The notes below the pieces were generated by a model. The model made no database searches and was not told the DNA's origin. It saw nothing but the letters and a program-made list of their open reading frames with translations. A stretch of 64,000 nucleotides of DNA from contig NZ_JAGPWD010000002.1 in NCBI RefSeq assembly GCF_018119395.1, positions 62,001 through 126,000 of the forward strand, given 5' to 3'. Origin of the DNA: Massilia sp. ZL223. GTDB lineage: Bacteria; Pseudomonadota; Gammaproteobacteria; Burkholderiales; Burkholderiaceae_D. The translations under genes and the position numbers were made by a program. How positions within the stretch are numbered: position 1 is the first letter of the stretch; each line of letters opens with the position of its first letter. Of this stretch, positions 8,562 through 17,096 are shown piece after piece.

Positions 8562-10901
8562 TCAGTAGCGGGTTTGGGTGTAGGGACGGGCGCTGGGTTC
8601 CTTGCCCCAGTCCTTGTTCGGGATGGCCTGCATCGTGAATACCAGTTCGCCGCCGGCGACGATGTCTTCGTGGCGCAGGAAGGTCCTGGCCAGCGGCTTG
8701 CCGTTCAGGGTGACGCGGCCGACGTAGCGATTGGCCTCGCTCAGCTGCTCGGCGCGCACCGTGAAGCGCTTCCCGTTCGGCAGGTTCAGCACCGCCTTGT
8801 CGAGGAAGGGACGGCCGATCACGTATTCGTTGGAGGCCGGCGCCACCGGGTAGAAGCCGAGCGCGGTGAAGGCGAACCAGGCCGACATCTGGCCCAGGTC
8901 GTCGTTGCCCGACAGGCCATCCGGGCGGTTGGCGTACTGGGTCGCCATGATGTGGGTCAGGCGTTCCTGGGTGCGCCAGGGGGCGCCGGCGAAGTTGTAG
9001 AGGTAGGCCACGTGGTGCGATGGCTCGTTGCCGTGGGCGTAGTGGCCGATCAGGCCCGAGATGTCTTCCATGTGGGCATAGACCTTGTCTTCGACCTTGG
9101 CGTCGAAGACCTGGTCCAGCTTGGACACCAGGGCCGTGTCCCCGCCCAGCATGGCGATCAGGCCCGCGTTATCGTGCGGCATATACCAGGAATACTGCCA
9201 GGCGCTGCCCTCGGTGTAATCGCTGCCGAAGTTCGACTGCACCGGGTTGAAGGGGGTGCGGAATTCGCCGGTGGACTTGCGGGCGCGGATGAAGCCCGTC
9301 TCCTTGTCGAACACGTTGCGGTAGTTCTGGGCGCGCTGGTAGTAGCGGGCGGCGACGTCCTTCCTGCCCATCTTCTCGGCCATGCGCGCGATGGTCCAGT
9401 CGTCGAAGGCGTATTCCACGGTCTTGGACGCGGCTTCCGGTTCGCGGTCGATCGGCACGTAGCCCAGCTTCATGTAGTGTTCCAGGCCGCCGTAGGGGCC
9501 GTATTCGGCGCTGGCCGTCATCGCCTTCAGCGCCTGGTCGGGATCGAAGCCGCGGATGCCCTTCATGTAGGCGTCGGCGATCACCGGCACCGCGTGGTAG
9601 CCGATCATGCACCAGGTCTCCAGGCCGTGGAAGGACCACACCGGCAGGATGCCGTAGGGGCTGTGCTGCTGGGCGGCGATGAGCGAATTGACGAAGTCGG
9701 CATTGCGGCGCTCCGGCGCGACAAGGGTCAGCAGCGGGTGCAGGGCGCGGTAGGTGTCCCACAGCGAGAAGGTCGAGTGGAAGCGGAAGTTCTTCGCTTG
9801 GTGCACCTGGTTGTCCGGCCCGCGATAGCGGCCGTCGCGGTCCATGAACAGCGAGGGCGCCAGCATGCTGTGATACAGGCTGGTGTAGAACATGGTGCGC
9901 ATCGGCTCGGGCGCATCCGCCTTCACCGCCGACAGCGCCTCGTTCCAGGCGGCGCCGGCGCGGGCGCGCTCGGCCTCGAAGTCCCAGCCCGGCATCTCTT
10001 CCAGGTTGGCCAGCGCATTGTCTTCGCTCACCGGCGAGACCGCGACCTTCACCATCAGCGTGCCGTCCTGCGGCGCGCCGAATTCCAGCGCCGCGACCAG
10101 GGCCTTGCCCTCGACCAGCACCTTGTCCTGGGGCGTCTTGCCCGGCGCCGCGAAACCGCGGTATTCGACGGCTTCCTCGCGGTTGTGCAGCTGGCGCGCG
10201 CTCATCGGGCGCGAGAACTTGACGGCGAAGTAGAGCTGGCGGCCTGGCGCCCAGCCGCGCGTCTCGCGCATGCCGGTGAGCGTGGTGGCGTCGCGTACGC
10301 GCAGGCGCGACCACAGGTTCTTGCTGCCGTAGTCGTAGATGCTGGAGCGCAGGTCGAGGATCACCTTGGCCTGCGCATCCTTGTGGAATCGGTAGCGGTG
10401 CAGGCCCACGCGCTCGCTGGCGGTGAGCTCGACGTCGACCTCGTTGTCCTTCAGGCGCACGGCGTAATAGCCCGGTTCGGCCTTCTCCTCCTGGTGCGAG
10501 AAGCGCGAGCGGTAGCCGGAGAAGGGACGCTCGGGATAGCCCGGCTCCAGCTTGGTCTCGCCGCTGTAGGGCATCAGGAGCACGTCGCCCAGGTCCGAGT
10601 GGCCGCTGCCGGAGAAGTGGGTGTGCGAGAAGCCGAGGATGGACGTATCGTCATGGCGGTAGCCGGACGCCCAGGGATAGCTCTGGCGGAAGTGGCGCAC
10701 CTGGGTGTCGGGACTGAGCTGCACCATGCCGAAAGGCCGGCTGGCGCCCGGGAAGGTGTGGCCGTCGCCGCCGGTGCCGATGAAGACATTGACGGCGCTC
10801 GCAGGCGAACCTGATGTGGCGGCCTGTGCAGGCAGGGTGGAGAACGCCAGCGCCGCCAGCAAAGTCAGGGAGAGGGATTCGTGCTTGAAACGAACTGTCA
10901 T
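8562..10901 (-). CDS. GH92 alpha-mannosidase, secreted
   Basis: A 779-residue GH92 enzyme with a signal peptide ending near LPAQAATS. It has the family opening NVFIGTGGDGHTFPGASRPFGM, an FSHTHFSGSGHSDLGD segment and the C-terminal GNDDLGQMSAWFAFTALGFY loop. It should act in the periplasm or outside the cell to cut mannose from glycans. The start at 10901 is chosen because GGAGA lies a few bases upstream; an alternative ATG five codons earlier has no such site. It is the first gene of a three-gene mannose operon (two GH92 enzymes and an isomerase). The 240-bp divergent region upstream holds palindromes that may be operators. No dedicated regulator is adjacent. Confidence 0.9.
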   Translation of the reverse strand: MTVRFKHESLSLTLLAALAFSTLPAQAATSGSPASAVNVFIGTGGDGHTFPGASRPFGMVQLSPDTQVRHFRQSYPWASGYRHDDTSILGFSHTHFSGSGHSDLGDVLLMPYSGETKLEPGYPERPFSGYRSRFSHQEEKAEPGYYAVRLKDNEVDVELTASERVGLHRYRFHKDAQAKVILDLRSSIYDYGSKNLWSRLRVRDATTLTGMRETRGWAPGRQLYFAVKFSRPMSARQLHNREEAVEYRGFAAPGKTPQDKVLVEGKALVAALEFGAPQDGTLMVKVAVSPVSEDNALANLEEMPGWDFEAERARAGAAWNEALSAVKADAPEPMRTMFYTSLYHSMLAPSLFMDRDGRYRGPDNQVHQAKNFRFHSTFSLWDTYRALHPLLTLVAPERRNADFVNSLIAAQQHSPYGILPVWSFHGLETWCMIGYHAVPVIADAYMKGIRGFDPDQALKAMTASAEYGPYGGLEHYMKLGYVPIDREPEAASKTVEYAFDDWTIARMAEKMGRKDVAARYYQRAQNYRNVFDKETGFIRARKSTGEFRTPFNPVQSNFGSDYTEGSAWQYSWYMPHDNAGLIAMLGGDTALVSKLDQVFDAKVEDKVYAHMEDISGLIGHYAHGNEPSHHVAYLYNFAGAPWRTQERLTHIMATQYANRPDGLSGNDDLGQMSAWFAFTALGFYPVAPASNEYVIGRPFLDKAVLNLPNGKRFTVRAEQLSEANRYVGRVTLNGKPLARTFLRHEDIVAGGELVFTMQAIPNKDWGKEPSARPYTQTRY

Positions 10902-10976
10902 GCTGTCTCCATACATGTGTCGCCCGGTGGGCCGGACTGTGTCAGCGGATTATGGCCGGGTTTGACTCTCAGGCAA

Positions 10977-11024
10977 CTAAACAGGCGCGTTTCCCCCTGT
11001 GTTTAGCATGTGTTTTACTAAACA
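10977..11024. promoter_or_regulatory. Candidate operator: two TAAAC-type inverted repeats
   Basis: The AT-rich divergent region between the mannosidase operon and the PHP hydrolase holds CTAAACAGG (10977-10985) facing CCTGTGTTTAG (10996-11006). A second dyad is TGTTT-TACT-AAACA (11011-11024). Both share the TAAACA core, as expected for two sites of one repressor or activator. The regulator is not in the window. The assignment rests on symmetry and position only. Confidence 0.4.
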
Positions 11025-11118
11025 TCCTCCGTTAAGTTAATCGAATGGCAACTTGAGCGCACGCATAGTTTGTAGATAAAAATACAATTTTCAGGTATCC
11101 CGGCGCAAGGCCGAAATC

Positions 11119-11141
11119 GATGCAATTGCAAAAATTGCATC
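11119..11141 (+). promoter_or_regulatory. Perfect inverted repeat touching the start codon
   Basis: GATGCAATT (11119-11127) and AATTGCATC (11133-11141) form a perfect 9-bp dyad with a 5-nt spacer. It ends at the base before the ATG of the PHP hydrolase gene. No Shine-Dalgarno sequence is visible in front of that ATG. The dyad could be a protein operator or an RNA stem occluding the ribosome site. Confidence 0.5.
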
Positions 11142-12755
11142 ATGAAAACCTCACTTATTTCCCTCTCCCTTAGCGCCTTGTTGTTGAGCTGCGGCCTGGC
11201 CACTGCCGCCCCGGCTGAACACAAGGAATTCGAAGCCACCCTGTACGCGCACTTCCAGGCGGGGGCGGCGCAGCAGCGCACATTCACGCTGAGCTTCGAC
11301 TATCCCGGCCTCGACCGCCCCGGGATCGTCGACTGGCGCGTGGAGCTGGTGCGTCCCGGCGGCCGGACAGCGCTGCGCTGGCGCGGCCGGGCGACCCTGG
11401 CCGCATCCAGCGTCAGCGTGGCGGTGCCCTGGTCGGGGCGGATCGGCCGCTCGCCCGCGCCGCCTGGCATCTACCAGGTGAAGCTGCATGCCGTGCTGCG
11501 CGGCGACGGCCACGAGGCGGTCAGCCAGGACTGGGAGATCGCGGTCGGCAAACCCTCACAGCCACGGATGCCGCGCTTCCAGCCGCTGCCTGGCGCGACT
11601 TCCTCGCCCGCTGCCGCCCCGGCGCCCGGTACGCTGCCCTACACCGTCTACCTGGGCAACCTGCACAGCCAGACCAAGCACAGCGACGGCGGCGCCGAAG
11701 TCACGGCCTGCAAGGGCGCACAGCCGCCACTCAGCTCGCCATACGGCCCGGATGCGGCTTTCGCGTTCGCGCACAAGCAGGGACTGGACATCCTGCTCGC
11801 CTCGGAGCACAACCACATGTACGACGGTTCCGACGGCAGCGCGCCCGACGCCGATGCCGGCAAGGCGCGGGCCTTGTACCAGGCCGGCCTGGCCAGCGCG
11901 GACGCCTACACGCAGGCACATCCGGGCTTCCTGGCGCTGTACGGCATGGAGTGGGGCGTCATCAACAACGGCGGCCACCTCAACATCTTCAACAGCCGCG
12001 AGCTGCTGGGCTGGGAGACCAACGCCAGGGGCGAGCTGATGGCGGATACGCGCACGCCGCGCGGCGATTACGCGGCCCTGTATACCTTGATGCGCGAGCG
12101 CGGCTGGGTGGGGCAGTTCAATCATCCGGCCCAGACCGGGCAGTTCATGGTGAACGGGGTCCCGCTGGCCTACACGCCGGATGGCGACGAAGTCATGGCG
12201 CTGTGCGAGGTGGTGAACAGCACCGCCTTCTCGACCAGCCTGTCGGAGTCCGAAACCCGCCGCAGCCACTTCGAGGCGGCCTGCAACCGCCTGCTGGAGG
12301 CGGGCTATCACGTGGCCTTCAGCACCAACCAGGACAACCATTGCGCCAACTGGGGCGCGTCCTACACCAACCGCACCGGCATCCTGGTTCCCGCCGGCGC
12401 CGCGCTGACCCGGGACAGCTTCATCGACGCCTTGAAGGCGCGGCGCGTGTTCGCCACCATGGACAAGGGTTCGCAGCTGGTCCTAAGCGCGAACGGCCGG
12501 ATGATGGGGGAGCGCTTCCGCAACCGGGGGCCGCTCGAGCTGGTGGCGAATTTCGCCAGCAGCACCGGCAAGCAGGTGGCGGCGGTGGCGATCATGGAAG
12601 GGGTCCCGGGACGCAAGGGCCAGGTGACCCAATTATCGGATAAGGCGACCACCAGCTTCATCCCCGCGCCGGGCGAGCATTTCTATTACGCCCGGATCAC
12701 CCAGGACGACGGCAAGGTGCTGTGGTCGGCGCCCGTGTGGGTGACGCAGGAATGA
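11142..12755 (+). CDS. Secreted CehA/McbA-type PHP-domain metallohydrolase
   Basis: A 537-residue protein with a signal peptide (ends near ATAAPAE). An N-terminal beta-rich region (to about residue 165) is followed by a PHP-type metal-dependent hydrolase domain. Metal-binding candidates in order are LHSQTKHSDG (about 172-182), SEHNH (about 220), FNHPAQ (about 327) and NQDNH (about 396). This pattern matches the CehA/McbA family, whose founding members hydrolyse carbamate esters; most members have unknown substrates. A C-terminal beta-sandwich may bind carbohydrate or the cell surface. The start is supported by the signal peptide but not by a ribosome site, since a perfect dyad abuts the ATG. 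It is divergent from the mannosidase operon. Confidence 0.7.
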   Translation: MKTSLISLSLSALLLSCGLATAAPAEHKEFEATLYAHFQAGAAQQRTFTLSFDYPGLDRPGIVDWRVELVRPGGRTALRWRGRATLAASSVSVAVPWSGRIGRSPAPPGIYQVKLHAVLRGDGHEAVSQDWEIAVGKPSQPRMPRFQPLPGATSSPAAAPAPGTLPYTVYLGNLHSQTKHSDGGAEVTACKGAQPPLSSPYGPDAAFAFAHKQGLDILLASEHNHMYDGSDGSAPDADAGKARALYQAGLASADAYTQAHPGFLALYGMEWGVINNGGHLNIFNSRELLGWETNARGELMADTRTPRGDYAALYTLMRERGWVGQFNHPAQTGQFMVNGVPLAYTPDGDEVMALCEVVNSTAFSTSLSESETRRSHFEAACNRLLEAGYHVAFSTNQDNHCANWGASYTNRTGILVPAGAALTRDSFIDALKARRVFATMDKGSQLVLSANGRMMGERFRNRGPLELVANFASSTGKQVAAVAIMEGVPGRKGQVTQLSDKATTSFIPAPGEHFYYARITQDDGKVLWSAPVWVTQE

Positions 12756-12758
12756 TGC

Positions 12759-13334
12759 TCAGAAGCCCAGGCCTTCGCCCGCGCCCAGCAAGGTGGCGAT
12801 GCCGAGCACCGCGAAGATGACGGCGGCGATGCCGTGCACCAGCTTCACCGGCACCCGGTTGGCGATGCGTTCGCCGAAGTACACGGCCGGCACGTTCGCC
12901 AGCATCATGCCGAAGGTGGTGCCGGCGACGACGGCGGCCATCGATTCGTAGCGCGCCGCCAGCGCCACGGTGGCGACCTGGGTCTTGTCGCCCATCTCGG
13001 CCACGAAGAAGGCGATCAGGGTGGTGAGGAAGACGCCGTGGCGCGCCAGGCTGGTTTCCTCGTCGTCGATCTCGTCCGGCACCAGGATCCAGGCCGCCAT
13101 GCCCAGGAAGGACAGGCCCAGCACCCAGCGCATCGTGTTCGGGCCGAGCAGCTCGCTGACCAGCGCGCCCACGGCGGCGGCGAAGGCGTGGTTGAAGATG
13201 GTGGCCACGAAGATGCCGAACACGATCGGCAGGGGACGGCGGAAACGGGCGGCGAGGAGGAAAGCCAGCAGCTGGGTCTTGTCGCCGATCTCGGCGAGCG
13301 CCACGATGCCGGTCGAAACGAGGAAGGCGTCCAT
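12759..13334 (-). CDS. TMEM165/GDT1 family transporter (UPF0016), probable manganese exporter
   Basis: A 191-residue membrane protein with two repeats of three helices. Each repeat carries the family signature: EIGDKTQ near residue 15 and EMGDKTQ near residue 110. Bacterial members export Mn2+ (or Ca2+) in exchange for protons or sodium across the inner membrane. The length matches the family. It lies tail to tail with the PHP hydrolase gene (3 nt apart) and divergent from the M1 peptidase gene. Many relatives are preceded by a yybP-ykoY manganese riboswitch; I looked in 13335-13494 and saw no convincing one. TATGAT on the minus strand near 13366-13371 could be a -10 box. Confidence 0.85.
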   Translation of the reverse strand: MDAFLVSTGIVALAEIGDKTQLLAFLLAARFRRPLPIVFGIFVATIFNHAFAAAVGALVSELLGPNTMRWVLGLSFLGMAAWILVPDEIDDEETSLARHGVFLTTLIAFFVAEMGDKTQVATVALAARYESMAAVVAGTTFGMMLANVPAVYFGERIANRVPVKLVHGIAAVIFAVLGIATLLGAGEGLGF

Positions 13335-13494
13335 GAAGCGGAAAAGCGGGTGAGGCGAAAGGCGCGATCATAGCAGAGTCGGACCTCCGCACGGCGTACA
13401 TACGGGCGATTTGCCGCGCTTTCGCTGCAGGATAGCGCGTGCTATTCTGCTCGCGCCCGCAGCCCTGCCTCGGCTGCCATCCCTGCGAGAGACC

Positions 13495-15351
13495 ATGAAG
13501 ACACGCTTCCTGCCGCGCGCCGCCGCCACCCTGATCCTGGGTGCCTGGACCGCCTGCGCATTCGCGCTCGACCCCCTGAGCTACGCCAAATACGACCAGG
13601 TCAAGACCAGTGCCCTGCACATGGACCTGAAGGCCGATTTCACCCGCAAGACCCTGGACGGTCACGCCGAGCTGACCCTCGACTGGCTGGACAAGTCGGC
13701 CACCACCCTCGATCTCGACACGCGCGAGCTGGCGATCTCGAAGATCGAGGCGCAGGACGCGGGCGGCGCCTGGCGCAGCGTGCCTTATACGCTCGACAAG
13801 CTGGACCAGGAGAAGGGCCAGGCGCTGCATATCGCCCTGCCGGGCCAGCCGAAGAAGGTGCGCATTTACTACCGCACCGCGCCGACCGCCACCGCCCTGC
13901 AGTGGCTGACGCCGGCCCAGACCATGTCGGGCAAGCGTCCCTTCATGTTCAGCCAGTCGCAGTCGATCAACGCGCGTTCCTGGGTGCCGATCCAGGATAC
14001 GCCGGCGGTGCGCTTCACCTACACCGCCCGCATCCAGGCCCCTAGCGGCCTGCGCGTGGTGATGAGCGCGGAGAATGACCCAAAAGCGAATGGCAAGGGC
14101 GGCTGGAAATTCAGGATGCCGCAGCCGATTCCTTCCTACCTGCTGGCGATCGGCATCGGCGAACTCGATGTGCGCAGCCTGGGGCCGCGCACCGGCGTGT
14201 ACGCCGAACCGAAGCGCATCAAGGCCGCCGAGTACGAGCTGGCCGACACTGAGAAGATGGTGGCCGCGGCTGAATCGCTGTACGGCCCCTATCGCTGGGG
14301 ACGTTACGACATGCTGGTGCTGCCGCCGTCCTTCCCGATCGGCGGCATGGAAAACCCGCGCCTGACCTTCCTGACCCCGACCATGATCGCGGGCGACCGC
14401 AGCCTGGTCGACCTGATCGCCCACGAGCTGGCGCACAGCTGGTCGGGCAACCTGGTGACCAACGCCTCGTGGAAGCACTGGTGGCTCAACGAAGGCTTCA
14501 CCACCTACGTGACCACCCGCATCCTGGAAAAGATTTACGGCGAAGACGTGGCCACCATGAACCTGCAGCTGGAGCAGGAAGAGGCCCTCGAGCACCTGAA
14601 GACCCTGCCATTGGCGAAGCAGGCGTTGGTCACCCGCGATCCGGACACCTCGTCCGAGCACTACACCGACGAAGAGCTGGCCTATCCGAAGGGCGCCTGG
14701 TTCCTGCGCACCCTGGAGCAGCGCGCCGGCCGCGCCGCCTTCGATCCCTTCCTGCGCGGCTGGTTCGACCAGCACGCCTTCCAGAGCGTGACCACCGAGC
14801 AGTTCGTGGCCTACCTGCGCGCCAACCTGCTGTCGAAGAACCCGAAGGTCATGAGCGATGCGGAGCTGGACGAGTGGCTGTATGGCCCGGGCATCCCGGC
14901 CAGCGCCCAGCGCGCGGTGTCGGCCCGCCTGGCCAAGCTGAACGCCACCACCGAGGGCTGGCTCAAGGGCGAGGTCAAGACCGCCCAGCTGGACACGAAG
15001 AACTGGAACGCCGCCGAGTGGATGAAGTTCCTGAACGACATCGACAACAAGGCGGATGCGAAGCAGCTGGAGGAACTGGATAAGGCCTTCGGCCTGGCCA
15101 AGACCGGCAACAACGAAGTGGCCTTCCGCTTCTACCGCGCCTCGGTGCATGCCGGCTACCACGGCATCCGCCCGAACCTGGAAGCCTTCCTGATGAGCGT
15201 GGGCCGCCAGAAGTTCGTGGTGCCGCTGTACGGCGCGCTGCGCGCCAAGGCGGACGACCGCGCCTGGGCCGAGCGTGTCTACAAGGCCGCGCGCGAGCGT
15301 TACCACCCGGAGACGCAATCGAGCGTCGACAAGCAGATGAACAAGAAATAA
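13495..15351 (+). CDS. Secreted M1-family metallo-aminopeptidase (LTA4 hydrolase-like)
   Basis: A 618-residue protein with a signal peptide (MKTRFLPR...AFA). The zinc site is HELAHSWSGN, followed 18 residues later by the third ligand Glu in WWLNEGFTTY. The exopeptidase motif appears as GGMENP. A C-terminal helical domain (after about residue 470) resembles that of leukotriene A4 hydrolase-type M1 enzymes. It should remove N-terminal residues from peptides in the periplasm. The ATG at 13495 is chosen because it begins the signal peptide and follows GAGAG; upstream in-frame starts give no export signal. The next gene starts 13 nt after its stop, so the two probably form an operon. Confidence 0.9.
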   Translation: MKTRFLPRAAATLILGAWTACAFALDPLSYAKYDQVKTSALHMDLKADFTRKTLDGHAELTLDWLDKSATTLDLDTRELAISKIEAQDAGGAWRSVPYTLDKLDQEKGQALHIALPGQPKKVRIYYRTAPTATALQWLTPAQTMSGKRPFMFSQSQSINARSWVPIQDTPAVRFTYTARIQAPSGLRVVMSAENDPKANGKGGWKFRMPQPIPSYLLAIGIGELDVRSLGPRTGVYAEPKRIKAAEYELADTEKMVAAAESLYGPYRWGRYDMLVLPPSFPIGGMENPRLTFLTPTMIAGDRSLVDLIAHELAHSWSGNLVTNASWKHWWLNEGFTTYVTTRILEKIYGEDVATMNLQLEQEEALEHLKTLPLAKQALVTRDPDTSSEHYTDEELAYPKGAWFLRTLEQRAGRAAFDPFLRGWFDQHAFQSVTTEQFVAYLRANLLSKNPKVMSDAELDEWLYGPGIPASAQRAVSARLAKLNATTEGWLKGEVKTAQLDTKNWNAAEWMKFLNDIDNKADAKQLEELDKAFGLAKTGNNEVAFRFYRASVHAGYHGIRPNLEAFLMSVGRQKFVVPLYGALRAKADDRAWAERVYKAARERYHPETQSSVDKQMNKK

Positions 15352-15364
15352 AAGGAAGACGATA

Positions 15365-16984
15365 GTGCAAGCAATGAACCGACTCGCAGCCGCGATCCTG
15401 ATCGCATTCTCCACCACCGGCGCGGCGTTCGCGCAGGCTCCGGCCGCCGTTGCCGCAGCCGAGGCGCCGGCGTACAACCTGGAAGCCGACGTCAAGCGCG
15501 TGATGAAGGAATTCGACGTGCCGGGCATCGCCATCGCCGTCGTCAAGGACGGCAAGGTGCTGGCCGCGCAGGGCTTCGGCGTGCGCAAGCTGGGCGATCC
15601 GACCCCGGTGGACGGCAAGACCCTGTTCGAGATCGCCTCGAACTCCAAGGCCTTCACCGCCGCCGGCCTGGCGATGCTGGTCGACCAGGGTAAGCTGTCC
15701 TGGGACGATCCGGTCATCAAGCACCTGCCGGACTTCCGCATGTACGACCCCTACGTCACGGCCGAGATGACCGTGCGCGACCTGCTGACCCACCGCAGCG
15801 GCCTGGGCCTGGGCGCGGGCGACCTGATGTGGTGGCCGACCACCACCTTCAGCACCGACGAGATCATCCACAATCTCCGCTACATCAAGCCGGCGACCAG
15901 CTTCCGCAACAGCTACGCCTACGATAACCTGCTGTACATCGTGGCCGGCAAGATCATCGCCATGAAATCCGGGAAGTCCTGGGGTGAGACCATGCGCGAG
16001 TGGATTCTCAAGCCAGCAGGCATGAACACGACCACCACCAGCCTGGACGAGCATGCGAACATCGCCAACGTGTCGGCGCCGCACAGCAAGATCAACGGCA
16101 AGATCTCGGTGGTCAAGCCGATGCCGGTGGCGAACGCGATCGGCGCGGTGGGCATCAACACCAACGCCGAGGACATCGCGCGCTGGATGAACGTGCTGCT
16201 GGACGAGGGCCGCGTGGGCAAGGACGCGGACGGCAAGGAAACACGACTGTGGTCCGAGAAGCAGGCGCGCGAGATGTGGACGGCGCAGACCCCGATGAAG
16301 ATCGGCCAGCCGCGTCCTCCGCTGGCGGCGACCAAGCCGAACTTCTTCGCCTACGGCCTGGGCTTCCAGCTGCGCGACTACCAGGGCAAGCTGGTGGCGA
16401 TGCACGGCGGCGCGCTGCAGGGCTTCTATTCGCGCGTGCTGCTGGTGCCGGAAGCGAAGCTGGGCATCGCGATCTTCACCAACGCCGAGAGCGGCCCCTC
16501 GCTCAGCGCGCTGCAGTACCGCCTGATGGACCAGTACCTGGACGTGGTCCCGACCGACTGGATCGGCCGCTTCGCCGACATGGACAAGGAGATGCACGCC
16601 AAGGAAATGGAGCGCGTCAAGAAGGAGTCGGCGACCCGCGCGGCCAAGAGCAAGCCGTCGCTGCCGCTGGCGTCGTACGAGGGCGAGTACGAGGACGCCT
16701 GGTATGGCAAGGCGACCATCAAGAAGGTGGGCGGCAAGCAGGTGATGGTGTTCTCGCGCACGCCGGACCTGATGGGGGAACTGGAGCACTTCCAGCACGA
16801 TACCTTCGTCGTGCGCTGGAAGGAGCGGAACTTCAATGCGGATGCGTATGTGACGTTCTCGCTCGATCATGACGGGTCGATCGAGCGGATGCGCATGAAG
16901 CCGATTTCCACGGAAACGGACTTCAGCTATGACTTCCAGGATTTGCTGTTTACGCCGGTGAAAGAGAAGAAGTCGGCGGATTGA
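15365..16984 (+). CDS. Secreted serine hydrolase, beta-lactamase/class C fold, with C-terminal DUF3471-like domain
   Basis: A 539-residue protein of the beta-lactamase/D-aminopeptidase fold. The catalytic motifs are SNSK (SxxK, near residue 95), YAYDN (YxN-type, near 185) and HGG (KTG equivalent, near 345). The last 110 residues (ASYEGEYEDAWYGKATIKK onward) look like a DUF3471 domain, common in this group. A signal peptide ends near AAFAQA. The GTG at 15365 has AAGGAAG at ideal spacing; the ATG at 15374 is possible but too far from it. The substrate may be a peptide or ester. It is probably co-transcribed with the upstream M1 aminopeptidase, which suggests shared extracytoplasmic peptide breakdown. 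Confidence 0.85.
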   Translation: MQAMNRLAAAILIAFSTTGAAFAQAPAAVAAAEAPAYNLEADVKRVMKEFDVPGIAIAVVKDGKVLAAQGFGVRKLGDPTPVDGKTLFEIASNSKAFTAAGLAMLVDQGKLSWDDPVIKHLPDFRMYDPYVTAEMTVRDLLTHRSGLGLGAGDLMWWPTTTFSTDEIIHNLRYIKPATSFRNSYAYDNLLYIVAGKIIAMKSGKSWGETMREWILKPAGMNTTTTSLDEHANIANVSAPHSKINGKISVVKPMPVANAIGAVGINTNAEDIARWMNVLLDEGRVGKDADGKETRLWSEKQAREMWTAQTPMKIGQPRPPLAATKPNFFAYGLGFQLRDYQGKLVAMHGGALQGFYSRVLLVPEAKLGIAIFTNAESGPSLSALQYRLMDQYLDVVPTDWIGRFADMDKEMHAKEMERVKKESATRAAKSKPSLPLASYEGEYEDAWYGKATIKKVGGKQVMVFSRTPDLMGELEHFQHDTFVVRWKERNFNADAYVTFSLDHDGSIERMRMKPISTETDFSYDFQDLLFTPVKEKKSAD

Positions 16985-16987
16985 GCA

Positions 16988-17073
16988 AACTTGGATCCCG
17001 GCCTCCGCCGGGATGACGGTCTTAAGGCCAACACAGTATGCACGTCGTCCCGGCGAAGGCCGGGACCCAAGTT
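16988..17073. repeat. REP-like palindromic doublet
   Basis: Two copies of the window's recurring palindrome: 16988-17019 (AACTTGGATCCCGGC...GCCGGGATGACGG) and 17043-17073 (the reverse orientation, ending in CCCAAGTT). They point the opposite way to the doublet at 4926-5010, with the AACTT ends outside. The pair lies between convergent genes ending at 16984 and 17097, a typical place for a bidirectional terminator or a REP pair. Confidence 0.7.
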
Positions 17074-17096
17074 GACTTTCGCTGAGCAGCGTTAAC

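Noticed and set aside
13335-13494. Possible yybP-ykoY manganese riboswitch upstream of the TMEM165-type gene.
   Set aside because: Such genes often have one, but the conserved loop sequences are not visible in this 160-bp region.
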